A DNA stretch of 64,000 nt from Thermococcus litoralis DSM 5473 (GCF_000246985.2 NC_022084.1:367994-431993), one strand, 5' to 3'. Numbered from the stretch's first letter, positions 18,013 through 28,035 are shown. The notes: generated from the letters alone by a model not told the origin. Numbers and translations are program-made.

Positions 18013-18585
18013 TTAGAGAATCTTTTTAAACTCCCTCTGCAGGAGAAAAGCATGCTTTTCTTCTATGGCTCTTTCATCAACTACAAGGATAAGAACCGAG
18101 TTTTTAAGGAGAATTTGATCTTTCAAATTAACGAGGAATCTAAAAACAGGCTCAAACCCGTTCTCCAGGATAAGGTATTCAATTCCATCAATAATCAAAG
18201 CATCTTCACTTGTAACCCTAGTCACCGCCCAGTGAAGAATCTTTTCAAGGTGAGTTGGGCTGACTGCATTCTCTTTTCTCACTTTGCTCAACCACACAAA
18301 GGGGAGCTCATACTTCTCGAAAAGGTGAGGATTTCTAACAACTGCTACCGGCTTCCTATCCCTAAGAACCTCAGTGAGAAGGTAATCAACGTCAAGTGAA
18401 GGATAAATATATGCACCAGAAGGAAGCTGCTTATCACTCACCTTTTGCTTATCCCTAGAAACGAAAATCTCAAGAAAGTTCTTCAGTATGCCAAAAGCAA
18501 ACGGAATATAGAAAAGAGCAGTGTAAGTTCCTTCCCCGATGAGATCGTTTGCAACAAATAACATTGCAAAATTAATGTTCGTCAT
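18013..18585 (-). CDS. DUF835 domain protein
   Basis: 190 residues. The N-terminal part is partly hydrophobic (LFVANDLIGEGTYTALFYIPFAFGILKNFLEIF) and could hold a membrane-associated helix pair. The rest matches the DUF835 pattern: GAYIYPSLDVDYLL, PVAVVRNPHLFEKY, WLSKV, then EDALIIDGIEYLILENGF and a terminal VLILVVDERAI. DUF835 proteins look like inactive RecA/KaiC-type modules common in Thermococcales. Binding partner unknown; the nearby KaiC operon is suggestive only. TATA (TTTTATAAAG) lies about 30-40 bases upstream. Confidence 0.7.
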   Translation of the reverse strand: MTNINFAMLFVANDLIGEGTYTALFYIPFAFGILKNFLEIFVSRDKQKVSDKQLPSGAYIYPSLDVDYLLTEVLRDRKPVAVVRNPHLFEKYELPFVWLSKVRKENAVSPTHLEKILHWAVTRVTSEDALIIDGIEYLILENGFEPVFRFLVNLKDQILLKNSVLILVVDERAIEEKHAFLLQREFKKIL

Positions 18586-18680
18586 GGCAGCTTTAGCTAC
18601 GGTAAAGAGCTTTATAAAATTGTTGTTAATAAATTTTTAATGAACTGGATTAGTAACAAGAATTAAAACGATGCACAAAC

Positions 18681-19437
<757 letters not shown>

Positions 19438-19459
19438 TCCTATACCTCCCAAGCAGTAT

Positions 19460-20305
19460 TCAAAAGCTCAGAAGATCATCAAGTGCCTTCAAAGCCCTAT
19501 AAGTATTTTGGAAGTTTGAAATCCCCATTTCAAGACTCCTTCTGAAGCCCCCATTGGGATTTTGAAGGGCTCTTATGAACCTTATGTGAGGTTCTATGTA
19601 CCGAGGCTTTTCGTTAATAAGCCTCAAGCCCCTAACCGCATAGAATGTCGGCTCCAAGTAAGGCGGAAGAGAGTAAGGCACCTCAGTAAAGCCACCGTAA
19701 ACTTCGCACCTGTGGAAGTGTCTCGTCTTTGGAACTGGATATCCCAGTGCGTTGAGTGAAAAGATCGCTTGATAAGTCATGGTTGTTGTTGCCTGCGTTA
19801 CTCCATACCCTTCTCCTTTTCTAAAGCTTTCGATGAAGCCCTTTATCTTTCTTCTCTCCTCAGAGGAAACTTTGTAATCTATTGCTTTAAAAGCTCTAAG
19901 TACCCAGTAGGTTGCTTCAAGTGGTGTTGCGGTTCCGAATTCCTCGCTTCCACCGAGACCAACGGCAAATTTGCCTTCGATGGGTTTATATTTCTCAAAG
20001 ACCAGTGAAAGTCCTTCTTTTGCGAGGTCTTTTGCCCCTAGAATTGCGAGCCCTTCAATTGCCATAGCTATTGCGACAACAGCCTGTTGGGGTTTTAGTG
20101 AATTATAGAGGAACTCTACGGTTTTTTCTTTCTCTGGAATTTCAATGTCCAGCAAATCGTAGATTTTAACCGCGTAGTAGGTGTCATTTATGTTTGTCTC
20201 ATTTAGCAGGGAAACAAAGCAATAGCCACCGTCTTCGTGCCTTCTATCCTCAATATACTTTAAAACTGATCTAAGATCTACATAGTTTCCTAGCTTCGAG
20301 CCCAT
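19460..20305 (-). CDS. Prenyltransferase/squalene-cyclase-like alpha-alpha-barrel protein
   Basis: 281 residues of repeated helical hairpins with the QW-like repeats seen in prenyltransferase beta subunits and terpene cyclases: HEDGGYCFVSL, GGSEEFGTATPLEATYWVL, KGEGYGVTQATTTMTYQAI, and NPNGGFRRSLEMGISNFQNTY (each under twenty residues of core). No DXDD cyclase motif is evident, and the Cys/His zinc site of farnesyltransferases is not obvious, so activity is open. It is the first gene after the fluoride riboswitch, 22 bases before crcB; its presence in a fluoride operon is unusual. GGAGG lies before ATG 20305. Confidence 0.75.
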   Translation of the reverse strand: MGSKLGNYVDLRSVLKYIEDRRHEDGGYCFVSLLNETNINDTYYAVKIYDLLDIEIPEKEKTVEFLYNSLKPQQAVVAIAMAIEGLAILGAKDLAKEGLSLVFEKYKPIEGKFAVGLGGSEEFGTATPLEATYWVLRAFKAIDYKVSSEERRKIKGFIESFRKGEGYGVTQATTTMTYQAIFSLNALGYPVPKTRHFHRCEVYGGFTEVPYSLPPYLEPTFYAVRGLRLINEKPRYIEPHIRFIRALQNPNGGFRRSLEMGISNFQNTYRALKALDDLLSF

Positions 20306-20334
20306 TCTACCGCCTCCTAAAGTTTTAGCGGAGA

Positions 20335-20400
20335 ACAGGCGTCATCAGCCCTTAGCGGGCGGTTCGGGCTCGAAGCCCCGGGCGGACGCCATCGCCCAAA
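20335..20400 (-). ncRNA. Fluoride riboswitch (crcB motif)
   Basis: On the minus strand: GGGCGATGGCGTCCGCCC, a GC hairpin with a CTTCGAG-type loop, AACCGCCC, then GGGCTGATGACGCC. These are the fluoride aptamer's conserved parts: the GGCGATG start, the pseudoknotting GCC elements, GGGCTGATG, and GGCGTC pairing with GACGCC. It lies between a TATA box (GCTTATAAAAT, about 20417-20428) and the first gene of the crcB operon, so the RNA starts almost at the aptamer. The ribosome site GGAGG of the first gene follows about 20 bases later, so control of translation is plausible in this archaeon. Confidence 0.93.
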
Positions 20401-20415
20401 GGCAAATTCTTAGGT

Positions 20416-20431
20416 AATTTTATAAGCTTTT
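20416..20431. promoter_or_regulatory. Shared TATA region between the fluoride operon and amzA
   Basis: TTTTATAAGC reads as a TATA box in both directions. Leftward it sits about 25 bases before the riboswitch start; rightward it sits about 45 bases before the archaemetzincin ATG. No second TATA candidate as good is seen in the gap. Confidence 0.5.
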
Positions 20432-20472
20432 CTTTTGGAAAGATAAAATAATAAGCAAGCGAGTGGTGAGAG

Positions 20473-21123
20473 ATGGAGCTTGTTGGATTCGTCCACGTTG
20501 GCAACACATTCAACGAAAAAGCAATCGCCGGAGCTTACAGGAGAGTTAACAACTATTTTAAATCAAAAAACCTTCCAATAAGACTTGTTTATCTCGGAGA
20601 ACTTGAATTGGGCCCTGGTTATCTCGTTAATATCTACACGGACGGTGGGAGTGTTAAAGGGTACCCTCTGGAGGGAATTACCGAACTTTTGCATGCGAAA
20701 CTTATACATGCCCGAGAAGAGCTTTTTGAGAAGAAGAAGGCAAGGGCGGAAAAGAACAATAGTTCCGAAGAAGAGGTTACCATGAACAAGATATTCGGAA
20801 TAGTGAACTTCCCCATAGTTTCGAGAAATCCCTACCTGGATTTTTATGAGAAATTTTTGGGGATTCAGCAGAATTTCCACGAACTAAAGGTTATGGTCCT
20901 TTCAATAAAACCTTTTGAATCTGAAAACAAGAAACTTTTTGAGGATAGACTTTTCAAGGGGATTTTACACGAAATAGGGCACGCTTTTGGATTAAATCAC
21001 TGTCAAGAGGACTGCGTTATGAACCCCCCAAAGGTCATTGCCGAATGGGACTTAAGAAGGGACGATTTCTGTGAAAAGTGCTTTTTGGAGCTGAAAAGAA
21101 ATGTTAGAGGGGAAACGGATTAG
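20473..21123 (+). CDS. amzA: Archaemetzincin zinc metalloprotease
   Basis: 216 residues. The zinc-binding active site HEIGHAFGLNH begins at residue 166, followed by CQEDCVMN and a final CEKC. This is the archaemetzincin layout HEXXHXXGX3CX4CXM...CXXC with its second structural zinc. It is a cytosolic protease of unknown substrate, widespread in archaea. The glycosyltransferase gene starts 23 bases inside its 3' end, so they are co-transcribed. Confidence 0.95.
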   Translation: MELVGFVHVGNTFNEKAIAGAYRRVNNYFKSKNLPIRLVYLGELELGPGYLVNIYTDGGSVKGYPLEGITELLHAKLIHAREELFEKKKARAEKNNSSEEEVTMNKIFGIVNFPIVSRNPYLDFYEKFLGIQQNFHELKVMVLSIKPFESENKKLFEDRLFKGILHEIGHAFGLNHCQEDCVMNPPKVIAEWDLRRDDFCEKCFLELKRNVRGETD

Positions 21124-21751
21124 CGTTGTTATTCCAGCTTACAACGAGGCAAAAAGAATTGGAAAGGTTCTCTCAAAAATCCCGGAGTTCGTTGATGAGG
21201 TTATTGTTGTGGATGATGGGAGCAGAGACAACACTTCAGAGGTCGCAAAAAGTTATGGAGCAAAGGTAATCCGACTCGAGGAAAATCAAGGAAAAGGGGC
21301 GGCAATGAGAGAAGGGATCAAGAATGTAAGCGGAGACATTGTGGTTTTTATGGACGCAGATGGCCAGCACAATCCAGAGGAAATTGAGAAGCTCCTCTAT
21401 CCAATTTTGAGGGGGGAGGCAGACTTTGTTATAGGCTCTCGGCTGATAAAGGCACAAGGAAAAAGACCGCTTATAAGAAAGATAAGCAACTTTCTGAGCA
21501 CTGGCTTAATAAAGCTCAAGCTGGGTATTGATGTTAGGGACACTCAAAGCGGATTTAGAGCCATCAAGAGGGAATTCCTACCGGAAATAGAGAGCAAAAG
21601 ATATGAAGTTGAGACTGAAGTTTTAATAAAAGCCGTGAAAATGGGAGCGAGGGTTAAGGAAGTCCCGGTGGAGAGAATCTATGGGGTTGAGACGGGCCAT
21701 TTCAGGTTTGAAGACGTTTTGAGGTTCATCCACTCCCTTATCAAGTACTGA
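21101..21751 (+). CDS. Family 2 glycosyltransferase (dolichol-phosphate sugar synthase-like)
   Basis: 216 residues, GT-A fold, no membrane helices. Motifs: SVVIPAYNEAKRIGKVL at the start, VVDDGSRDNT, the metal-binding FMDADGQHNPEEI, IGSRLI and RDTQSGFRAIKREFL. The closest types are dolichol-phosphate mannose or glucose synthases that charge lipid carriers for N-glycosylation. Donor sugar cannot be read from sequence. Overlaps amzA by 23 bases. Confidence 0.9.
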   Translation: MLEGKRISVVIPAYNEAKRIGKVLSKIPEFVDEVIVVDDGSRDNTSEVAKSYGAKVIRLEENQGKGAAMREGIKNVSGDIVVFMDADGQHNPEEIEKLLYPILRGEADFVIGSRLIKAQGKRPLIRKISNFLSTGLIKLKLGIDVRDTQSGFRAIKREFLPEIESKRYEVETEVLIKAVKMGARVKEVPVERIYGVETGHFRFEDVLRFIHSLIKY

Positions 21752-21760
21752 GGTGAGTAT

Positions 21761-22597
21761 ATGGAGAGAGCAATATTTGAAGCGATAAAGCTTGCTGTCA
21801 CAAAAATTCCCGACGACGTTGTTAAATCCTTGCGAGAGGCCTACGAAAAGGAGGACAACCCAGTTGCAAAGTTCAACCTTGAAAACATTTTAAAAGCCGT
21901 TGAAATCGGAAAGCGAGAACGAATTCCGGTATGTCAAGACACCGGAACGGTGACTTTCTTCGTAGAGGCTGGAATCAAAAGTCCGTACTTAAGAGAAATA
22001 GAAGAGGTCATAACTTCAGCTCTGGAAAAAGCAACGAAGGAAATTCCTCTAAGACCAAATACCCTTGATGTTCTCACGAACAAAAACGTTGGAAACCTCC
22101 CGATTATTCATTGGGAGCTTGCAAAAGGGGATAAAATAAGGATAGCTATTCTGCCAAAAGGAGGCGGAAGCGAAAACTGTTCTGCTTTAGCAATGCTAAC
22201 TCCTGCGGAGAGCTTTGAAGGTGTAAAGAGGGCTGTTGTTGATAGAGTCAAAGAATGCGGCGGGAAGCCCTGCCCTCCAGTAATAATAGGAATCGGCATT
22301 GGGGGGAGTGCAGACTTTGCATTAAAGCTTGCCAAAAAAGCCCTGTTAAGACCCGTAGGAGAGAGGCACAAAGACAAAAGGATAGCAAAATTCGAGGGGG
22401 AGCTGCTTGAAGAAATAAACTCCATAGGAATAGGCCCCATGGGGATGGGAGGAAAAACAACTGCTCTAGACGTCAAGGTTGAGATCACTTATAGGCATCC
22501 GGCTTCGTTCCCTGTTGGAATTGTTTTCCAGTGCTGGGCGCATAGGAAGGCTTTCTTAGAGATAAGCGCAAACGGAGAGGTGAGAGTATGGCAGTAA
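21761..22597 (+). CDS. fumA: Fumarate hydratase class I, alpha subunit
   Basis: 278 residues; the catalytic [4Fe-4S]-binding half of the two-subunit class I fumarase. Cluster cysteines are probably in [23 protein letters not shown] and [16 protein letters not shown]. It overlaps the beta-subunit gene by 10 bases. Interconverts fumarate and malate; in this window it can take fumarate released by purine and arginine pathways. GAGGTGAG precedes the ATG. Confidence 0.95.
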   Translation: MERAIFEAIKLAVTKIPDDVVKSLREAYEKEDNPVAKFNLENILKAVEIGKRERIPVCQDTGTVTFFVEAGIKSPYLREIEEVITSALEKATKEIPLRPNTLDVLTNKNVGNLPIIHWELAKGDKIRIAILPKGGGSENCSALAMLTPAESFEGVKRAVVDRVKECGGKPCPPVIIGIGIGGSADFALKLAKKALLRPVGERHKDKRIAKFEGELLEEINSIGIGPMGMGGKTTALDVKVEITYRHPASFPVGIVFQCWAHRKAFLEISANGEVRVWQ

Positions 22598-23106
22598 AGC
22601 TGAGGACACCGCTAACAGAAAGAGAAGTGCTAAAGCTCAAAGCCGGAGACTTGGTTTACCTCTCGGGAGTGATATACACGGCAAGGGATCTCGCTCATAG
22701 AAAACTACTAGAAAAAGCCCCCTTTGATTTAAGAGGAGCTGTTATCTATCACTGCGGCCCCATAGTACAGAAAGAGAGCGGAAGATATAGGATAGTCTCC
22801 GCGGGCCCAACAACAAGCGCGAGAATGAACAGACACCTCGAAAAAATCCTAAGCATGGGAATCAAAGGCATCATAGGGAAAGGCGGGATGAATCCAGAAC
22901 CCTTTAAAGAACATAGGGCAGTTTACTTTGCATTTACTGGTGGTGCTGGCTCTCTGGCTGCAAAGAGCGTAAAAAGAGTTTTGGACGTTTACTGGCTTGA
23001 GGAGCTTGGAATTCCTGAGGCGGTTTGGGTTCTAGAGGTTGAGGACTTTCCGCTCATAGTGGGAATAGACGCTTTTGGGAACTCCTTATACTCTAACCCC
23101 CGCTGA
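22588..23106 (+). CDS. fumB: Fumarate hydratase class I, beta subunit
   Basis: 172 residues with the family motifs [39 protein letters not shown] and GIIGKGGM. In larger fumarases this is the C-terminal domain. Convergent with the MoaD/ThiS-like gene, overlapping 14 bases at the 3' ends. Confidence 0.95.
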   Translation: MAVKLRTPLTEREVLKLKAGDLVYLSGVIYTARDLAHRKLLEKAPFDLRGAVIYHCGPIVQKESGRYRIVSAGPTTSARMNRHLEKILSMGIKGIIGKGGMNPEPFKEHRAVYFAFTGGAGSLAAKSVKRVLDVYWLEELGIPEAVWVLEVEDFPLIVGIDAFGNSLYSNPR

Positions 23107-23323
23107 GAACTGGCATGACCTTTATTTCATCCCCTTCCTCAACTACTGCATCTCCTTTTGCAGGCTTGCCGTTGATGAGGATTATCTTGTCATGGAATTC
23201 GTCATACCTTGGGATTAGCTCCCTAAGTATCTCATCCACGGTCTTGGGCCTGTCGAGCTTTATCTCAAGCTCTCTAGCTTTGGCAAGATGAGCAAAAGCT
23301 CCCATAAGCCTGATTTTCACCAT
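23093..23323 (-). CDS. MoaD/ThiS-type ubiquitin-like sulfur carrier
   Basis: 76 residues, beta-grasp pattern, ending in the diagnostic di-glycine (VMPVLSGG) that is adenylated and thiocarboxylated. Candidates are MoaD for the tungstopterin cofactor needed by the oxidoreductase at 24319-26184, TtuB for the TtuA tRNA thiolase at 47291-48226, or an archaeal SAMP. Sequence alone does not decide. ATG 23323 is chosen for GGTGA 5 bases upstream. Confidence 0.88.
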   Translation of the reverse strand: MVKIRLMGAFAHLAKARELEIKLDRPKTVDEILRELIPRYDEFHDKIILINGKPAKGDAVVEEGDEIKVMPVLSGG

Positions 23324-23557
23324 ATGCATCACCACAGATACTATTCTCTGTCAGCTGATAAATTTTGTTGTCCTTTTTACTTTGTTTTATTGTTTGTTGT
23401 TTTTACTTTTGTCTTTTCGTTTTTTCCAATGGTAAATTATATATAGTTTGAGGGCTTATTACTTATGAAAATTTCCTCATGCTTGGGGGGGCGAATGAGA
23501 AAGATAATTGTGCTGGTAGGAATTTTATTTTTTTGTATCCCTAAATTGGTGATGAAA

Positions 23558-24214
23558 ATGAGAAAGAGCGTTATTTGGGTGGCGGGTCTATTGTCCATTT
23601 TGGTAGTTGCACTCTTAGGTTACTCTTATGAAGCACCGGATATTCAAAAAATACAATCAAAACTGGAACAGATCCCCACGGAGGATTACATCTATGTAGA
23701 AAATGCGACCCTATATGCAGTTCAAAACGCCTCCACAGGCATTGAGCGTATAACTGCTTACCATCTAATATACCTCAAAAAGTCTAAAGGGAAGTATACC
23801 TTCAATGGCTCCGTAAGGTACTATGTAAATGGGACTTATAAGTATGGATACTCAATTTATTTTGAATTTTTCGGAGGTAATGTCTCAGGGTACGTAAACG
23901 TTAATGGTACAATGTATGACATAAAAGACAAAGAATGGGAAAAAATAACAGGAATAACAAGGGAAGAACTAATACAACGGGAAATATACTCTTCATTCCG
24001 GATAGAAAGGTTGAAAATCCTATTAAATGAGTCCAAGTGGCAGCTAAAGCAGAGGAGAGTATTCTCTGGAACTTATGAATTCAAGGGAGTTTATAAGGGT
24101 TCTAAGGTCGAGCTTATAACTAACAGCCAAATATCTAAGATAACTATCAACATAGAAACTCCCTACGGATCCAAAATCCACAAAGAACTGATATTAGGGA
24201 ACAAGTCATCATGA
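23558..24214 (+). CDS. Unrecognised membrane-anchored extracellular protein
   Basis: 218 residues from ATG 23558 (GGTGA upstream): an N-terminal helix (SVIWVAGLLSILVVALLGYS), then an extracellular domain rich in Tyr, Asn and strand-like segments with several N-glycosylation sequons (NAT, NAS, NGS, NGT, NVS). The frame is open from ATG 23465, which would be leaderless behind a TATA box (TTATATATAG, about 23436-23445) and would add a second hydrophobic helix. ATG 23495 behind a run of seven G is a third option. I do not recognise the family. Confidence 0.6.
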   Translation: MRKSVIWVAGLLSILVVALLGYSYEAPDIQKIQSKLEQIPTEDYIYVENATLYAVQNASTGIERITAYHLIYLKKSKGKYTFNGSVRYYVNGTYKYGYSIYFEFFGGNVSGYVNVNGTMYDIKDKEWEKITGITREELIQREIYSSFRIERLKILLNESKWQLKQRRVFSGTYEFKGVYKGSKVELITNSQISKITINIETPYGSKIHKELILGNKSS

Positions 24215-24318
24215 GTATGATTGTCTTACTTGAACTTTTTTCATTTTCTTTTGAAAATCTCTTTTCAAAATAAGAGAAGTCAAGAAGCCCAAGAGACAAA
24301 AAAGATAAAGAAAAAAGC

Positions 24319-26184
24319 TCACTCGAGCTTCGTAACCTTCTCAAGCTCTGGGATGACGAACTCAAGGTTGAGCTCCTTAAGTGTCTCCTTCTTTGGAATA
24401 CCCCTCTCGTCCCAGCCCCTGAGCTTGTAGTATTCGCTGAGTAGAGCGTCATACTTGTCCTTCTCCAAGTGCTGGCCTTTGTATGGGCCGCTCTTAAGGC
24501 CTTCTTTGAACCATCTCTCTGGTGGATAGTCCATTTCTCTGCTCCAGTTGCCGTTGAATTCCCTAACCCAGTATGCCCTCATGAGAGCATAAACCCTATC
24601 GGCTGCCTTGTAGAGGTCGTCCCAGGTGTACTTGACGCCGGTTATTGCTTCAAGAAGCTTTGGATAGTAGTCCAAGCTTAGGCCAACTTCAACCCATGGC
24701 AATCTACAGGCAGTGAGCATCTCAAAGAGGCCACCTCTAAGTCTCTGGAGCTCGATAACCTTTGCGGCCTTTTCTGGGTCGTAGGTTATCTTGTACTCAA
24801 CTTTCTGGGCCTTTTCGCCTTCAATTGGTGCGGTACCAATTTCCCATGCAATGACCCACGCTTCCTTGTGGTGAGCACCGATTGAACTAGTTCCATATGC
24901 CAAGGCCATTGCCGGATAGATGTAACAGTTGTAACCGCTGACCTCAAGACCTTTTACGTGCATTGCAAAGTCCTTGGCACCGAGCTTTTCGCTCATCACT
25001 TTGACACCCTCGGCTGCAAGGTTTCCAAGTTCACCCCTTCTGTAGGCTATGTCCAATGCAAGCTGCTTGGCCTTCTTGAAGTCACCAAATTCTGGAGCAT
25101 CGTCATCTTTTATTATGCCCTTCTCCTTAGCTTCCATCACGTAGGATATCGCGACTCCCAGCGAGATTGTATCAAGGCCCATCTCGTCGGCAATTCTGTT
25201 GAGAACTGAGACCTCGTTAAGCTTTCCTATGCCAAGGTTTGAACCCAATAGGGCGACGTTTTCATAGTCCAGCTCACTCTCCTGACCTTCAGCATCAAGA
25301 ACCACGTTTCCACAGGGCATGTTACAGTATGGACAGCCCCTCTGCTTAACCTTCATACCTTCCATTGTGTAGCCGTCTATTGAGCGGGCGAACTCAAAAG
25401 AGCCGTCGCTGAAGTTCCTCGTCGGCAAGGCGGAGTTCTCATTTGTCCATTCCACAGCGGCCATCGTTCCCTGTCTGTGCCAGAACGGATAGCCAGGTGA
25501 GTTGAGAATTGCATCGTAGGCTTCTTGTGAAAGTTCTTTAAGCTTCTCCTTGTCCGCAACGGGAATTTCCTTGGTACCCTTGATAACTACCGCCTTGAGC
25601 TTTTTGCTTCCCATTACTGCACCCATACCGGGTCTTCCGGCAGCCCTTCCTTCCTGGGAGATAACAACGGCATACTTAACGAGGTTCTCTCCACCGGGAC
25701 CTATGCTTAGAATTCCGACGTTTTTGCCGTGTATCTCTTTGAGTTCCCTTTCAGTTTCAAAGGTGGTTTTGCCCCAGAGGCCCTCAGCACTCAAAATGCT
25801 AACGTTATCATCCTCTATGTAGATGTAAACCGGCTTTTTGGCCTTACCTTCAACAACGAGCGCATCATAACCGGCTTTTCTTAAATGCACAGTAGCCATT
25901 GTTCCAAGGTTCCCATCACCATAACCGCCTGTTAGGGGGCTCTTAGCAGCTATAACCATCTTTCCGCCGCTTGGGGTTGGAAGACCGTTGAAAGGACCGG
26001 TGGCAAATACAAGCTTGTTCTTTGGGCCAAGAGGATCTACGTTCTTTGCTTCGTTCCAAAGAATCCAGGCTGCTAGACCTCTACCACCAATAAAATTCTT
26101 TGCAACTTCCGGAGAATATTCCTGCACCCAGACTTTGTTGTTAGTTAAATCAACCCTTAGGATTTTTCCCCACCAGCCTTTCAT
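24319..26184 (-). CDS. for: Tungsten-containing formaldehyde ferredoxin oxidoreductase
   Basis: 621 residues. Oxidises short aldehydes with ferredoxin as acceptor, using a bis-tungstopterin and one [4Fe-4S] cluster. N-terminal [14 protein letters not shown] is the AOR-family start, [11 protein letters not shown] and [13 protein letters not shown] flank pterin-binding parts, and CPYCNMPCG supplies three cluster cysteines with a fourth in LTACRLPW. The length and sequence fit FOR (about 620) rather than AOR (about 605) or GAPOR. It is a single gene with its own AT-rich upstream region of about 220 bases. Confidence 0.92.
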
Positions 26185-26432
26185 AGAAGACCACCAGAGT
26201 TCATTAATGCTTGAATTTTAATAAAGGTTTTGGGTTCATAAAATAGTTTACTTTTAGCAAATTGTGAAAACAAAGTTGTTTACAAAAAACATTTCAAATA
26301 AGTTTTCTTATTTATCAAAAGGTTTCGAAAAATTTGCAACAGATGGCTGATTTGGTTCGTATGAATTCGATTACTCCATAAAACCACAAAAGAATTTAAA
26401 TAATCTCAATGATCAAAACACAACTGATGACC

Positions 26433-27461
26433 ATGTGGTTTGAAATTAAAAGGGCAAAAGATGCATTACCGCATTACTTTTCAATCTTAAGCGGAGAAGA
26501 AAAGCCAAATTTCTTCTATTCAAAGCAGGTAGAGGTTAATTTCGGAGAAGATGAGGACCTTGAGAGTCTGTGGGAAACACACGAAGAAGGCATGGAAAAG
26601 TTGAGAGAGAACGATTTAAAAGAGAATCCCAAAAAGAGTCTCCTCGATTTAAAAGCCCTAATAGCATATAAAATGCTTGAAAGCTGTGAGCTGTGCGAGT
26701 TTAAATGCCACGCAAATAGATTTGAAGAGATCGGCTACTGCAGAGTGAAAGAAAGTTTAGTGGCGAGTGATTTTCTCCACATAGGGGAGGAGCCGGAGCT
26801 TGTGCCGTCTTATACAGTCTTTTTTTCCGGGTGCAACTTTAGGTGCGCCTTCTGTCAGAACTGGGATATAAGCCAATACCGCGTAGGCTTGAGGTATTCC
26901 CCCAAGGAGATGGCCGTTAAGATAGCGGTGGCATATGCTGAGGGGGCAAAGAACGTTAACTTCGTTGGTGGCGAGCCAACTCCAAATCTTCCTTTTATCC
27001 TTGAGACTCTAAAGTATGTCAAAGTTCCGATTCCGGTAGTGTGGAACTCCAACATGTACATGAGCGAAAAAAGCATGAAACTTTTGGATGGGATTGTCGA
27101 TGTCTACCTTGGGGACTTCAAATGGGGTAACGATGAAGATGCACTTAAATACTCAAAAGCTCCCAGATACTGGGAAACAGTTACAAGGAACTTTTTACTA
27201 GCTAAAAACCACTACAAAGCCGAGTTTTTAATAAGGCATCTTGTAATGCCGGGTCATTTAGAGTGCTGCACAAGGCCAATTTTAGAGTGGATAAGCGAAA
27301 ATCTCGGCAGGGACGTTAGGGTCAATGTAATGTTCCAATACCGTCCAGAGTACAGGGCCCATGAATATCCCGAAATTGATAGAAGGCTCACAAACGATGA
27401 GATGCTTAAAGCGGCTGAACTTGTAAAAGAATTCAGATTAAAGAACGCGCTGGTGGGATAA
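26433..27461 (+). CDS. Radical SAM protein with an extra N-terminal cysteine set (PflA/COG1313-like)
   Basis: 343 residues from ATG 26433; starts at 26409 and 26427 are also in frame. The radical SAM motif CNFRCAFCQNW binds the cluster and S-adenosylmethionine, and NFVGGEPTPNLPF is the GGE motif. Ahead of it lies CELCEFKCHANRFEEIGYC, four more cysteines typical of the PflX-like uncharacterised group. A TATA-like AATTTAAATAA at about 26393-26403 implies a nearly leaderless message, favouring the later starts. Two tiny membrane protein genes follow without gaps. Substrate unknown. Confidence 0.85.
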   Translation: MWFEIKRAKDALPHYFSILSGEEKPNFFYSKQVEVNFGEDEDLESLWETHEEGMEKLRENDLKENPKKSLLDLKALIAYKMLESCELCEFKCHANRFEEIGYCRVKESLVASDFLHIGEEPELVPSYTVFFSGCNFRCAFCQNWDISQYRVGLRYSPKEMAVKIAVAYAEGAKNVNFVGGEPTPNLPFILETLKYVKVPIPVVWNSNMYMSEKSMKLLDGIVDVYLGDFKWGNDEDALKYSKAPRYWETVTRNFLLAKNHYKAEFLIRHLVMPGHLECCTRPILEWISENLGRDVRVNVMFQYRPEYRAHEYPEIDRRLTNDEMLKAAELVKEFRLKNALVG

Positions 27462-27581
27462 ATGCAGGTTACATCTGGAGTTTCCGCAAAATGGGTTTTA
27501 ATTCTTTTTCTGCTGTTTTTCATTCTCTTCGGCTTGAAAACACTCTTAGAAGAATATTTGGAACGAAAAGGGGGAAGATAG
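27462..27581 (+). CDS. 39-residue single-pass membrane protein
   Basis: ATG directly follows the radical SAM stop (TAAATG). The product MQVTSGVSAK... has one hydrophobic helix (about 11-25) and a charged tail LEEYLERKGGR. Its stop abuts the next small gene (TAGATG). Length and position argue for a real operon member; no family recognised. No strong ribosome site of its own, so translational coupling is likely. Confidence 0.6.
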   Translation: MQVTSGVSAKWVLILFLLFFILFGLKTLLEEYLERKGGR

Positions 27582-27749
27582 ATGCCCATTCCGCTGAGAG
27601 AAGTTACAGATAGACAGCTTGTAGGAGCAATACTAAGCTTGGTAGCGGTTTATCTAATCTTTCGCATCTATACCGCTTGGTACTCCAAATACCTGGAGAA
27701 AAAGGAGAAAGAACTTGAGGAAAACGAAAAAATTGGAGAGCTTTACTAG
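27582..27749 (+). CDS. 55-residue single-pass membrane protein
   Basis: Starts ATG 27582 immediately after the previous stop. One hydrophobic helix (LVGAILSLVAVYLIFRIYTAW) followed by a strongly charged tail (KYLEKKEKELEENEK). GGGGGA lies in the preceding codons as a ribosome site. Third gene of the radical SAM operon; function unknown. Convergent with the 27746-27946 gene. Confidence 0.62.
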   Translation: MPIPLREVTDRQLVGAILSLVAVYLIFRIYTAWYSKYLEKKEKELEENEKIGELY

Positions 27750-27946
27750 CCTCCCGCCCTAGACTTCATCAAGACGTTCATGAACTTCTCGATTTCCTCG
27801 TTGCTCCCATCAATGATTATCTCCCATCTGGGCATTCCAAAATAGGCATCAGCTTCTCGGATTTTTATATCAACCCTCGCCTTGGAACCCTCCTTGATTT
27901 TAAGAATCTCCTCGGGGGGAATTGCGGTTATCAGTTTTCTTCTCAT
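27746..27946 (-). CDS. Small conserved-looking hypothetical protein
   Basis: 66 residues from MRRKLITAIPPEEILKI. An alpha/beta pattern with AYFGMPRWEIIIDGSNEEIEKFMNVL suggests a compact ferredoxin-like fold. The frame extends to 27991, but a TATA-like ATATTTTAAAG at about 27966-27976 places the transcript start near 27946, so the short, leaderless start is preferred. Function unknown. Confidence 0.55.
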   Translation of the reverse strand: MRRKLITAIPPEEILKIKEGSKARVDIKIREADAYFGMPRWEIIIDGSNEEIEKFMNVLMKSRAGG

Positions 27947-28035
27947 GAAGAAAGTTAAGAGGATGGCTTTAAAATATCTTTCGAATTCCAAAAAACTTAA
28001 TTAATTCCAGATGGAAAAAGAAAATGGTGAGAGAA

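Noticed and set aside
20563-20880. Minus-strand open frames inside archaemetzincin
   Set aside because: They oppose a gene with an exact zinc protease signature.
24215-24318. Terminator or small gene between the unknown surface protein and the tungsten enzyme
   Set aside because: A T-rich stretch is present, but no clear hairpin or coding frame.
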